Below are positions 35,312-46,984 of a stretch of 64,000 nucleotides of DNA, piece by piece. The notes below the pieces were generated by a model. That model searched no databases, was not told where the DNA came from, and saw only the letters and a program-made list of their open reading frames with translations. The position numbers and the translations under genes were made by a program. The DNA is taken from NCBI GenBank assembly GCA_036897095.1, contig JAYMSP010000195.1, positions 1-64,000 on the forward strand, read 5' to 3'. Numbering within the stretch: the stretch's first letter is position 1; each line of letters opens with the position of its first letter. This stretch comes from Plantago elongata (taxonomy: Eukaryota > Streptophyta > Magnoliopsida > Lamiales > Plantaginaceae).

Positions 35312-36679
35312 TATGGCTTTGATTTGTTATCACTTGATCAACTCAGTAGCAAGAACACATATATGTAACCTAATGGTGTTGAGGCCAAGAAAAAGCACTT
35401 TTAGATGATAAAAAATTCAAAGCAGGTAAAGCATGAGGCAAGAAAACTGACAAGCATAAAGAGTATCTAAATAGCCAATTCAGTTTCTAAACACTTACAA
35501 CAATTGTAAGAAGTCATACTAACAAAGAAGAAAGAGACATCAAGGTGTGAAACCCAAATAGTCAAACCGAAATTGCAAATGGAGACAAAACTTCTTGTTA
35601 TACAGTCAAAAAGCCAAGCCAGCAAAACTTTTTTATACAGCCACATGTACAATAATCACAGGACAATTCCCTTTTTTGACTCCCTTGTTCTATTCTTCCA
35701 GGTAAGTGATTACAGGTAAGATTGAGGAGCCTACTTTAGAGTAATCTAAATACTAATCACAAATTGGAGTTTTATACAACTAACTTTAACTCCATTCAGA
35801 ATGCATGCAGATGAATGCTTTACTCAACTTTTCCACTTGTGTTAAACAAATAGAGGTGCTAAAGTGTGCACATGTAATCAACACCAGACAATGATCAGAT
35901 ACATCTTTCATTTATGGTTTTGAAATCAAACTAGCCAGGAAAAACTCACAAGAGTGTGTAACAATCATGTAAAGATATCGACTGTTAATTCAATAGACTT
36001 CATGCATGTTTCCAAATGATTTCGATTATTAAAGGATCATGGATGTGATTAGACAACAAAAGCTGCTTATCTAGACAAAACCCAATGTCATTACCATCTC
36101 ATCTATTTGATGTGCCAAAACGCTAAATAAGATCTGAGATAACTTTCTTGTTTAATCATTTGAACCATGTTATAATAGAACAAAGCATAAAACTCTTGCG
36201 GACAAAAGTGACATGTATCTGTCTAATGATTAATGGATGCCACCTCAAGAAACAGCCAACCCACATTAATTGATTTTCAAGGTGAAAATGAAGACCCACC
36301 TTACCTACACCCACAATTAGCACAGCAAAGCACCACATGAAGTTCACATCACTACCAAGTGATAGAATATTAAATGAGGGTCCACAGTGAAATAAATTTG
36401 AAATCTAATCCTATCTTGGTTTCTAGAAGGCAAATGTTAAATTGTACAAGCAAACACAAAATATCACAAAATATTAATTCTGGAGAAAAGGACACTAAAC
36501 CTGCAGAAAATATTCTTTTTTTTTTTTTTTTTTTTTTCACTCTGATAGAAGATGGCCCAAAAACGTGAAGGAGAATCAACAGAACAAGTGCCAGCCCAGT
36601 TTTTCTTTTCCTATCAACTAAAAACTAATCTTTTCCTTCCCAAATGATGAACAATATCTTCAGATTATTCTCTTGAAAA
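35312..36679. other. upstream of fourth CRK gene
   Basis: Non-coding AT-rich sequence, with a run of 22 T at about 36517-36538. The part 35510-35600 resembles the upstream region of copy 3. No gene was seen. Confidence 0.45.
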
Positions 36680-37250
36680 ACTGAAACAATGGTCTTTAAA
36701 AAGGCAAATTCTGGAATCATCGCAAACATAACACTGACAAAATTTCAAGATCATACTATTCCATACTGACAAGAATACAGTAACCAAAATATATCCCTGG
36801 CCCCTTAAGACCAAACCAAACTAAAATATCATGTCTGTACAAAAAACTTAACATAAATCAAGAGAAACAATAAAAATGAGAACTTTCCAAGCTCATGGCA
36901 CAAACAACACATTCCCCATGCTGACAGATGAGACATAATTCAAGAACTCAGAAACAAATGAACTCTTAAGTCCAAAACAAACTAAAAGCATCATTCTGTG
37001 CAAAAACTCAATAAAAATTACAACTTTCCAAGATCATGATACAAACAACACATTCCCCATACTGACAGCTGAGACATAATTCAAGAACTCAGAAACAAAT
37101 GAACCCTCAAGTCCAAAACAAACTAAAAGCATGATTCTGTGCAAAAAATCAATAAAAATTACAACTTTCCAAGATCATGATACAAGCAGCACATTTCCCC
37201 ATAGTGAAAATTGAGACATAATTCAAGAACTCAGTAAACAGTTGAATCAT
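36680..37250. repeat. 141-bp tandem repeat, about 3-4 degenerate copies
   Basis: ACATTCCCC begins at 36909 and 37050, with ACATTTCCCC at 37191, a constant 141-bp period. Units carry ACTTTCCAAGATCATG, GAGACATAATTCAAGAACTC and AGTCCAAAACAAACTAAAAGC. A more diverged copy precedes them from about 36690. Non-coding. Confidence 0.85.
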
Positions 37251-37789
37251 ACAAATAATAAATCCGATAAACCATAAAACTTCAACTTTCTCACCTCATG
37301 TGGGTACAAAGCCTCTGAATCCTGAAACACACACTTGTTTTTATGCCCCAGGTAATTGTTGAACCAAATAAAGATAGAAAAGAGTCGTTTTGATGAAAAG
37401 GAGAAGGAAGAGTCTTTAAATGTGGTGCAGTGGCAAAGTAAACGGAGAGGTGATGAAAACGGAGAGGTGATGAAAATGGAGGTGAATAGTAGTATTGAGA
37501 GGCAAGTCAATAAGAAGAGTTAATAGAAGGGAATGAAATGTTGAGAAGAAGTTTGATTATTACGGCTCACGCGGGTTGATTTTGTGATCGATCGACTTTC
37601 TTCAATGTGCGGGCGGGTCGTTGTTGACGGTTGCCATCACTCTCTTTCTCAACTTCAACAGGCTAAACTCAATCTATATGGAATTTAACTTTTTGTACCA
37701 ACTGTTCCCTTCAATTGTAAATTTACCAACAATAGTCAACAACAAATTATTATCTGAATATGAAAAAAAAGGACACTAATTTTCTAGAA
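37251..37789. other. intergenic, possible 5' exon of unknown transcript
   Basis: On the minus strand a stretch at about 37295-37325 is framed by acceptor-like TTTCAG and donor-like GAGGTGAG. No coding similarity was recognised. It could be a non-coding 5' exon of the downstream CRK gene, but nothing proves this. Confidence 0.3.
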
Positions 37790-39080
37790 TATAAATTATA
37801 GGTAAATTTTAATTAGTTTCATGACCATATTTATTGATTTTATGTTTGTTCATTTTCAAAAGTTAATTTCACAAATATTCAAATATGTTTGTATTAATTT
37901 CAAGACTATTAACTTCATAAAGCATTAGTTTCATGGGCATAAATATTAGTTTCACTAGTTTCAAAACAATTCATGCTAGCTTCAGAAGTATAAATGTGGG
38001 TTTTTCTAGTTTATATAGTTTCAGGGGTATAGAAGTTAGTTTCACAAACATATTAGTTTTCAAACATGTCTGTATTAGTTTCAGGGATTTTGCATCAACT
38101 AGTTTCAGAATTTTTGTGGTTTTGAAACTAGCTTTTATGAACATGAAACGAGAATCTGGGATATGGAACAAGGTTTTGTGGTCTTGAAACTAATATAAAA
38201 TATCTTAAAACTAGTATAAAGACATCTGAAATTAACTTCAATTCACATGAAACTAATTAAACTAATATTTATTGTGTGATGCAACCTGAAACCAACATTT
38301 TTAGTTGTTGAAACTAACATTAATGAATATTAAGCTAACTCTGAATTCCTGAAACTAACCTTTTCAAACATAAAACTAAAATTTATGAACATGAAACTAA
38401 CTTCCAGGTTTTTGAAACTACTTGAATGAACCTGAAACTACTATTTATATTGAAACTAATATAAAAATTTTTGAAACTAGTATAAAGGCACCTGAAATTA
38501 ACTCAATTCATATGAAGCTAATTAAATTATTATTGTGATGGAACCTGAAACCAACATTTTAGTTGCTAAAACTAACATTAATGAATATCAAACTATAACT
38601 CTGAGTTCCTGAAATTAACTTTACCGAACATGAAACTAAAATTGATGAACGTGAAACTAACTTCTGAGTTTTTGAAACTACTTGAATGAACTTGAAATTA
38701 ATACTATTTAAATTGAAACTAACATAGTAGATCTTGAAACTAACGTTGTAGGCTCGACAAACGCTTAATTAGGGGTTAGGGTTTAGGACGGGTCCAGGGC
38801 GGTAGTCCCTGGACCCGTCCTAAACCCTAATTAAGACCGTAGCTCTCGAAGGGAGTAATCAAATTTAGTGGATTTTGGGTTCACCATTTTTTCCTAGGGT
38901 TTTAGAATTGTGAGAGGCTCGATTGTCACTTAATTCGAGTTTAGTGAACTTGTAACTTTGGTGGTTCTTAAACTAACTTTTGTGGACATGAAACAAGGTT
39001 TTATGGTCAGAAACTAGTTTTTGTGAATATGAAAATAGATATTTGTTAGTATGTTAGTTTTAAGCTTTCATGAGTTGGTT
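37790..39080. repeat. array of TTAGTTTC / GAAACTAA motifs with orientation switch
   Basis: From about 37815 to 38130 the motif TTAGTTTC and variants recur every 15-40 bp on the plus strand. From about 38150 to 38740 the complement GAAACTAA takes over at similar spacing. After about 38940 mixed orientations follow. Inside the second part, 38188-38455 and 38456-38715 form a tandem duplication of about 265 bp (shared ACTAGTATAAAG, ACCTGAAACCAACATTTT, CTACTTGAATGAAC). No reading frame spans it. The array is simple in its words but not a microsatellite. Confidence 0.8.
38764..38835. other. long perfect hairpin with telomere-like sequence
   Basis: 38776-38799 and 38807-38830 are perfect reverse complements (24 bp), separated by a 7-base loop CGGTAGT. 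CTTAATTA/TAATTAAG extends the stem outside a small bulge. The arms contain TTAGGGTTTAGG, similar to the plant telomere repeat TTTAGGG and the telo-box AAACCCTAA. The stem is GC-rich, unlike the AT-rich surroundings. It could be a MITE end, a hairpin RNA source or a telomere-repair scar. Confidence 0.85.
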
Positions 39081-40949
39081 TCATGAGTACATATTTCAAA
39101 TTGGTTATATAATTTAATTTAGCGTCCTATTTGGAGTCCAATACTGTAGTCGAATTTCAAAATAATTATTAAATCCAATTGAGCTTGTCTTTTTAGGTCC
39201 ACAACTAATTAGAATGATGTGACGGATAGTTTTGTCTAGTTATAGTGAATTTAGGGCTAAAAAAATATAATGAACTTATATGTAATTATTTTAGAGATCC
39301 ATCCTTATATGTAATAGTTGTCATTAAGTGGTATATATATATATATATGTAATTCTCTTTATAATTTATACCTTACTTAAGTTCAGTTCAGTAAATTTCA
39401 ATCGAAAAAAAACACAATCTTACTTCTCTTGAATAAAGTACGAGATCTAGTGAATAAAGAATATCAAAAAGATTTTTATTGTGACAAAGTGTTTGGAGTC
39501 GAGTGGTGAGCTAGCTGAGACATCCCGTAGCCAATAGTTCATGAGTAAGAGTTTGTTACCTTAAAATGGGTGATTTAACTCTTTGTATAGAAAAAGGTGA
39601 TTTGAGTCCAGCTAATGTATTAATGATTAATTTGGGCATGTTTAATTGTGCAATTGTAATATTTTATTTAAAGTTAATTATGTTCATCTTCAATTTAAAT
39701 TTAATTTTAAATTATAAGCATAAGTTATTTAAGAAAATCATTATGATAAAATTGTTTAACAGTTTAGAGTTATCAACCAGGTAACTTGAAAGTCAATTAT
39801 ATTTGTTGTCAAAAATAGCAGCGTAACTTAACAACGATTGTGGCTGTTTGGCATGGGATTAAAATCGGTCAATTTAGCTCGATAAATAGTGATTTGCCCT
39901 AATATACACTTCAAATATTTCTATTTCAATTCCATTCCAAACTCAATTTCACCAAAATCTATCCAAATGTCCATTAAAATTCTATACCAATTGTTTATCT
40001 AAAAGTTTGGAGTGAATTATTAATCAGGTAACCTTAAAGTCAACTATAGTTGTTGTCAAAAATAGCAGCATAACTTAACATGATCTAACTTTTAAGAAAG
40101 TGGCAAGTTGATGAAATAAATGAAGTGGCGTCTAGTTGCGGAATCACAATCACAATGGAAACATGAGAAATTCTGCTCAAAGATTTAGATGTCAGTGAAA
40201 ATATTATACATAACGATTCACCCGCATAATTTATATACAATAATATATAATTTATAAATATATAAAGGTACATAATTTATATATAGTAATACACAATTAG
40301 TACTAATATTACAAGACTCTAACCACTCTCAAATTTTATAAGATTTTATATCTGAAACATAGTTGAAAAATGGTTTCTTACACTCGCTGGTTGGTCAACT
40401 TTTTGGACTTGTTTAGTGAACTTGTAGTATATCTCAATTTTCAACATCTAAAAGTCAGTAGCAAACGCGTTTTACCATCTTGTATTACGAACAAGTTACA
40501 TAACCTTACCTTATGCGTGTGATCAAATCAGGAAACCATTCTAAGTTTGAGACTCTTCCCTATAATGCCTACAATTCACTCGTTTTCTAGACGATAAACA
40601 TGTTAACATGTTAAAATTTTCTAGAGTAGTATGAGCCCGGCTCAAAATCACTCAGCTCTTGTTTGACTAGTTCAATTTGTACTTTAGTTTATCATGTCTA
40701 AAGTATTGAGAACATGACTAATATATAATTCTCTCTTAAAATTATAATTCAGATAAGACTTTGAACCCTAATTCGAATAATATCATTTTAAGCTTGGTTG
40801 TATGCGAAAAAGAGATGGAACCGGCAAAGTGTTTTTTATGTCAGTTGGTGTCATTTGACAGCCAGGATCATTGAGCTAAAACTTATAGACGATATATACA
40901 AGATAACAATCTATACAGAATCATCATTTTGTATTTGAGTTGAAGCCAA
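39081..40949. other. intergenic, AT-rich
   Basis: No gene. It holds a short TA microsatellite at about 39333-39349. It also holds a dispersed direct repeat of about 65 bp (39770-39830 and 40010-40080, sharing TTGTTGTCAAAAATAGCAGC). The part 39360-39415 resembles 49205-49290 (ATAATTTATACCTTACTT and a TTCAGTTCAG tract), so both may belong to one decayed repeat family. Confidence 0.5.
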
Positions 40950-43738
40950 TCATCTTGGTAAAACAATGCTCTCAGTTATGTCATTTCCAGATGAAGAATC
41001 TGGCTTTGAAGACTGCTTCCTGTGCTGATTTCGGATATTTTCCATAGCGGTTGTGTTGAGAAATGGAGGCTGCGTTGGCTGAGAGATTCCGTGCTTTCCA
41101 GTGAGCATTTTCACGATAACCGACATAGATGGTCGAAGCTCTGCAGATGCCTGTACACATAACAGGCCGACTTGAAGTAATATTGTTGCCTCCTCTCCTG
41201 GGAAGTTGCCATTTATCGAAGGATCTACAGCTTCGGTTAGTTTTCCCAATCCATAAAGGGTCCACACCTAGAAAGAATGCAAGATCATATTTCAACACTG
41301 ATGCCAGCTTTAGTAAATTAGTTACACTGGGATATATGCAAGCATATAGTAGAGTACGCATTAAGGTACCGTTTGGAGTATCGACTCAGAATTCTGCATA
41401 AAGACGTTGTTTCTCGTGCCAGTGACAACTTCAATCACAAGAACACCAAAACTATATACATCTGCTTTCTCTGTCAGCTTTCCGCGAACTATGTATTCTG
41501 GAGCCATGTATCCACTGTAAAATTATGGCCGATTTGAGGACTGTGATCCAAGACAAAAGTAATAACATCATAGAATACAAGAATGAAACTAAAGAAAAGT
41601 GTAGCATACAGTGTGCCAGCTACAGCAGTGCTTAAATGAGTCTTGTCTTCAGGAAATAACCGAGCAAGACCAAAATCAGCAATTCTTGGTGTGAAGTCGC
41701 GATTGAGAAGCACGTTGCTTAGCTTTATGTCTCTGTGTATAATCCTTACCTTTGATTCCTCATGCAGAAAACACAAACCTTCAGCAGTACCAAGTACAAT
41801 TTTGTACCTCTCCTCCCATGCCAGGCTTGGAACGTCTTTTCTAACTAATCAAACAAAAAAAAAAAAATTATAACTAACATACAAACGGCAAGGTTTATGC
41901 CCTCATCCTCCATATATAAGGCCACTTCAAACAAGCACACAAATTTAGGGAAAGAGAAGTACCGAAAAGATAATCATGGAGGCTTTGATTTGGCACGTAC
42001 TCATACACAAGGAGGCTTTCAGGTCCTGTGACGCTGCAGCCTAGGAGCTTCACTAAATTCTTGTGATGGATATCACTTATCAAGTTTACTTCATTGAAGA
42101 AATGCTCCACCCATTGCGTCGTGATGAAGAACAGCCTTTTTACAGCAACAGTTTGACCACTTGGTAGTATCCCCTATATGGAACACGATACATGAAAAAG
42201 TAGCCTACCAAATTCTCTACCCTCTAGCAGAAGATGAACATAACAACTAAGTTACCTTGTAGACAGTCCCAGATCCACCTTCACCAAGTTTATTAGCGTC
42301 GCTGAAATAATCAGTGGCCTTCTCCAGAGTTTCATACGAATAGTTGGATTTAGACCTTGAAACTATGTCCAAAAGGGAACCTAGTTTCTTCCTCTCTGCA
42401 GTATCAGATGCATGTAAGTGTTAGTTTACTGGCGGAACTCGGAAGCTGTTCTATGATGTAAGAATGATGACTGGCCTCAGTTCTTGTACCTCTTTGTCGC
42501 CGTAGAATCACCCTCCGTGCAGATATTGAAATTAGGGCCAGAAGTAGCAGAAAAGCAACAGAGCCACAAACTGATGCAATAATGATGGCTTGTTTCCGAG
42601 ATCCTCCCCCTAAATGCCATCAGAGTACATGCCATCCATTAGAACTCCAAGATATAGCAGGAAAAAAATGATATAATTATTTGTTATGAAATTGATCTCT
42701 GTGATCAAGAAAAGCCTCAAGCTTCATGAGTAGGAACGGAAGGCTATTACTACACTGCAATCCGACTTAAGAATGATCAAAGAATAAGTAACAATACATT
42801 CCCAGCAACCAACAAAGCACATTAGAAAGAAAAACAACAAAATTTGAGGATTCAAGTCCTAGCAATCAACAAAGCACATCAGAACCAGCAAAATGAAAGC
42901 AACGAAACAATTCAATATACATATCAATCATAACAAAACAAAGAAACCAAGAATGAAGTCCCTCACCTCTACTTCCACCAGTTGAAGCACTTTCGGAATT
43001 ATTATAAAACCTCGTAAGCGAATACCTCAAGTAACAGCCCGAGTTCAACACCCTACCTTCTGTCCTAAGATCACAGGACTCAATCATCGCAGCCCCATCC
43101 GCCAAACACCTTTCACAATCCCTCCTACTCACTAACTCCCAACACTGCGCCAATCCAAAAACAGTCACGTTCTCACGTGTTACCGACCCTGTAAACAACC
43201 CATCATTCCTCGTCCCTTCCACACTCATATTCCTCACCAGCTCCCCAACACTCTCCCTAAACAACGTCCTATTACCTACATAATCATCCGTACCACAAAC
43301 TGTCCGATCAACCGTGCTCAAACTCTCATTAAAGAACATATAATCGTCGTATCTCAGATAACATCCATCGTAAAACAGCCTGCCACCCTTGATCAGCCTC
43401 TGAAAAGGAAGGCACCTTAAAATCTGCGTCTTGCATTGAGCAAAACAGAGATTGCAATCGTCTTGAGACAAATCTTTCATACACTCTCCGAACGTGTAGA
43501 CCGTGTTATTGCCAGTCCCGTTCGTGACAATCCCATAGCCTTGCCGGTCGACTTGTGGTGTCACTAAATCCATCGTGGCTAGAAAGTTTGCAATGTAAAG
43601 CTGTCTGTCGGAACTTGCAGCTGTTCTGTTGCTGCATATTAGAGCTGCTTCTGTTGCTCTTGGTTCAGAAACAGAGTGTTTGGTTTGGAAGATGATCAAG
43701 AGCAGGACTGTTGGGATTAAGAGAGGCTGAAAGGCCAT
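40950..43738 (-). CDS. cysteine-rich receptor-like protein kinase, CRK3-like
   Basis: Seven exons: 42967-43738, 42490-42609, 42256-42395, 41963-42173, 41610-41844, 41370-41514 and 40950-41267. They total 1,941 nt (646 residues). For exon 5 the acceptor at 41845/41844 was chosen because the closer one breaks the frame. The start is the ATG at 43738, with a signal peptide ([17 protein letters not shown]). Both DUF26 domains sit in exon 1 ([26 protein letters not shown]), unlike the split ectodomain of the CRK2-like genes. The kinase has [24 protein letters not shown] and YMAPEY. The wording [20 protein letters not shown] and [10 protein letters not shown] matches Arabidopsis CRK3 from memory. 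It is predicted to be a plasma-membrane kinase of unknown ligand, and its catalytic residues are intact. Confidence 0.9.
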
Positions 43739-45219
43739 TGTTTTACATTCAAGGAATGTATGGGAATGAATGAAGGTATATATGAGCTGTTGAAAATGAT
43801 TGATTACAAGTACATGGTTTTGAGGCTCCCCCTTGAAATGGATACTGATTCAAGAGAATATTGACAACTTGGTCAATAATTATGAACAAGTGAATTGACT
43901 TTTCAAGTGGAAGACTTTGAGTCATTTTTTGGGGATAAACTTATCTACTGTTCCATAAATATTGTACAAATGTCTACTTCAGTGTAAATTCAAGTATGAA
44001 TTTTCCATTTCTTACCACAACAACTCCGTATGCTACCGTTTTAATTGGATATTTTTGCCATCTCGTTCTTTGGTTTCATCTATCATGTCACATGTTGTAT
44101 TGTATTTATCTTCAGTGGACAATGCATATCATACTAAACTCGTGAAGATGTAAAATTTATATTGTCACACGCACAAACAATTAAACTGAAAGAAAGAAAC
44201 GATTTTAGTGAAAACATTATTATTGGCCGAACAAAAATTTACTATATTTTCTCCTGTATAAAATTAACCTACCATGGGTCCAAGATCCGCCGAAAATGAG
44301 TACTGGCCACCAAATGTTTAAGATGTGACAAGGACAACCTGATGGTACGTTACGAGGTTACGTAACATATATTCTACTCCCTGCAATGAATGTGCTAAAG
44401 CAAGTCAACGAAGAAGAAAAGTTTGAAACTGCTTACAAGATAATCTGGTATACAACAGTCTTACTTAACATTTATAAAGTCCGTTTAATAACGTATTCGA
44501 AGGACGGATCAACCACATATTTTATTTATAGAAGTTATATATTCAACATCAAATATCGTGTAATTCATAAATTTATAAAATAGCATTATACTATCATTCT
44601 AAACATATAATATTTTATAGCTAAATATACCATATTTTCTTAATACATCTATCTATTATTCTTTTTTCATTCTTTATCATTTATATTTCCCACTTTCATA
44701 TTTACTAAACTGTTATTATTCAAATTCCTTTAAAATTTCAAAAAGAAAAGAGAAGTAAAATGATACGCCAACAAGATTCACCGGACGGAGGTGTACTAAT
44801 GTTTTTGTCATCTTCCTCATTAAAGAGTTGTTTTTTACTTAATGCAATACGCATATAAACAACCGTCTAATTAAAAATTCTCTAGTTTTGTTCTCTGTTT
44901 TCTAATGACTAGTTCAATCACACTATTAGTTAGTCTAATAATACAAGATTAATGGGACATTAGCTCTCTAATGCTTCACACGTTTATGCATGTGGATTAC
45001 CACGAGACTACAAACTGCTCCGGTAAAAAAACAGAACTTGCTCAGATATTCCTAAATCAATATCAGAAAGAAATGTTATAGTAAAATTCAACACCAATCT
45101 GTATGCAGCAGATAATTCAAGGAGTATGACATTAAAGAAATTCTTACCAAGATGGAACTGTCATACCATTTGAAAGCCTAAATGCTCAAGCTAGCGCGCA
45201 TTGGTTCATCAATGTCATG
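43739..45219. other. promoter of CRK3-like gene and AT-rich intergenic DNA
   Basis: The proximal part is the CRK3-like promoter. The rest to 45219 is AT-rich without a recognisable gene. Confidence 0.5.
43775..43783 (-). promoter_or_regulatory. TATA box of CRK3-like gene
   Basis: CATATATACC on the minus strand, about 40 bases upstream of the ATG at 43738. Transcription would then start within a few bases of the ATG, so an upstream alternative start site is possible. Confidence 0.4.
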
Positions 45220-45261
45220 AGCATAAATCCCGGAAGCAACAGTATGCAGGTCGCCAATCAC

Positions 45262-46517
45262 CAGTAATCACCAAAACCGCAGCTTCCATCCTCAAATTGG
45301 TGAAATCTGTTGTTATCTACTCTAACTATAATAACTCTTCAAGTGCACGTACGCAGGTTCTTCATGACTGTAATAGGCCGTTCTGGTGAAAATACAATGA
45401 GGCCAAAAGCAATTGCTAATCTCTCACCGCGATACATAATGACCTGGTTCCTCTCTTCACTCACTTCTTGCATTGCAGCACCTGACTCGTATCTGCCACA
45501 TAACCAGCACGCTCCATGTCCCTTCATACATCTTGGAGCTTTCTATAATCGGATAAGATATTTCATGTCTCCTATCTCCTGCTGTCCTGCAGCAAACAAA
45601 TGCTGCTTGCTTGCTTCCTTCTTCTGCCCTCAATCCTTCAGCATTTTTCTAGCTTTTGCTGCCTCCTGATATCTCCAGAGGATGCATAAGCACTACCTAA
45701 CATCATATGCAGGCCAGTGTTTACAGGGCCTGATTCAAACACCCAGTTAAGAAAACTCCCCGCACAGATTCAGTTGGTGCATCGGCGTATCATCAATCAA
45801 ATTCATGGCCTCTTGCAATTTACCAGCTCGACAAGTAAGCCAGCCATAGAAGTATAATGCTGACTCCCCGGCTCTATTCTATGTTTTGTCATCAAATCAA
45901 TCTGATATTTCCCATCGTTCACAAGCCCTGCATGACTACGAGTATAAAGCAAACACAAATATGTGATTAAATTCGGCTTCATACCCACAGCCTGCATTTT
46001 CTAAGCAAATCAAATACATTATCACACCCGATCAAAATGGCATTCCACATCCCCAAGTTCTTGTCTTTTACTTCATCAAATTCTTTGTAAGCACCCCAAA
46101 TAATCCCACTCTTAGATACATTGAAATTAAGGAGCTCCCTACGAAACATACTTCATAATAGCTCATTTACAAGCACAAGTAATGCAACTGCTTCCCTAAC
46201 TCGAAAGAGTCGAAGTTAAGGTCACACTTGAGGAAGTTAAATCATTCTCATTCAAATCATCCCACAAGGCGGCCTTAAAAAGCTTCAGAGCCTTGTCATC
46301 CTCATCCGTCAACGCGTACCCACAGATTCATCCAACTCCAAGAGGACCAAGACACCACATTTCTCTTAGGCATTCCATCAAACACCTTCCGTGCATCTCC
46401 TATAGCACCACATTTCACATATGTGTTCACCAGAGAGCTACCCACGTACACATTCACACTAAAACCAACCTTCACAACTAGACAATGCATTGATTGTCCA
46501 AAGAATATGGAATTCAC
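45262..46517 (-). pseudogene. PPR-DYW protein gene, decayed
   Basis: Pentatricopeptide repeat proteins of the DYW class edit organelle RNAs. On the minus strand, 46302-46517 gives a PPR block (VNVYVGSSLVNTYVKCG, DARKVFDGMPKRNVVSW). 45803-45997 gives a late PPR/E region (MKPNLITYLCLLY, EPGSQHYTSMAGLL). 45339-45460 gives the DYW domain (GERLAIAFGLI, PITVMKNLRTC). The terminus near 45262-45290 reads GSCGFGDYW. These pieces are in order but in different frames, with the middle repeats shortened and no intact start. In the DYW part the expected zinc-binding CGDCH segment is lost. It is not expected to make a working editing factor. Confidence 0.85.
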
Positions 46518-46984
46518 ATTTGAATCTCAATTTTATTTTATACTCCCCCGTCGGAATACAAATTTTCATTTCTATTTTCGTCCATCTCAAAGTGAAATTC
46601 TCTTTCTTTATACAAAAAAATATATCCTCTACTTTATTTACTAAATAAAATAACAAAAATATCATACTCGGGATGAGTTTTTTCTTTTTCTTTTAGAGAC
46701 CGTATTTGAACATCAAATATTTATAGAAAAAGTTGATGTTTTCAGAGTAAGAATCGAAGTGTTGAAAGTTGGGTAAGTGAATAACAAGAGTATAGTTTGT
46801 GGATGGACTATATCTATTTAAATAATATTTACTTCGATTTTTTATATACAATAATATGATAAATGTATTTTAGTGTAAAACAACTTTAAAGACAATAAAA
46901 GAACACTCTAATCGTTGAATATGAAACACTTACTTTGAACATTATTGAGTACAAAGAGAGATATAGAACGAAAAAAAAATATTT
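46518..46984. other. intergenic, AT-rich
   Basis: Nothing recognised. TACTCCCCCGTCGGAATACAA at about 46541 resembles a single Stowaway-type end without a partner. Confidence 0.4.

Noticed and set aside
36517-36538. run of 22 T as a LINE poly(A) tail on the minus strand
   Set aside because: No LINE sequence or target duplication was found beside it, so it is treated as a homopolymer tract.
41840-41841. acceptor AG at 41842-41841 for CRK3-like exon 5
   Set aside because: It breaks the reading frame. The AG four bases upstream restores the 235-nt exon seen in every other CRK here.
45310-45669. 119-codon plus-strand open frame
   Set aside because: Antisense to the DYW part of the PPR pseudogene, with no independent similarity.
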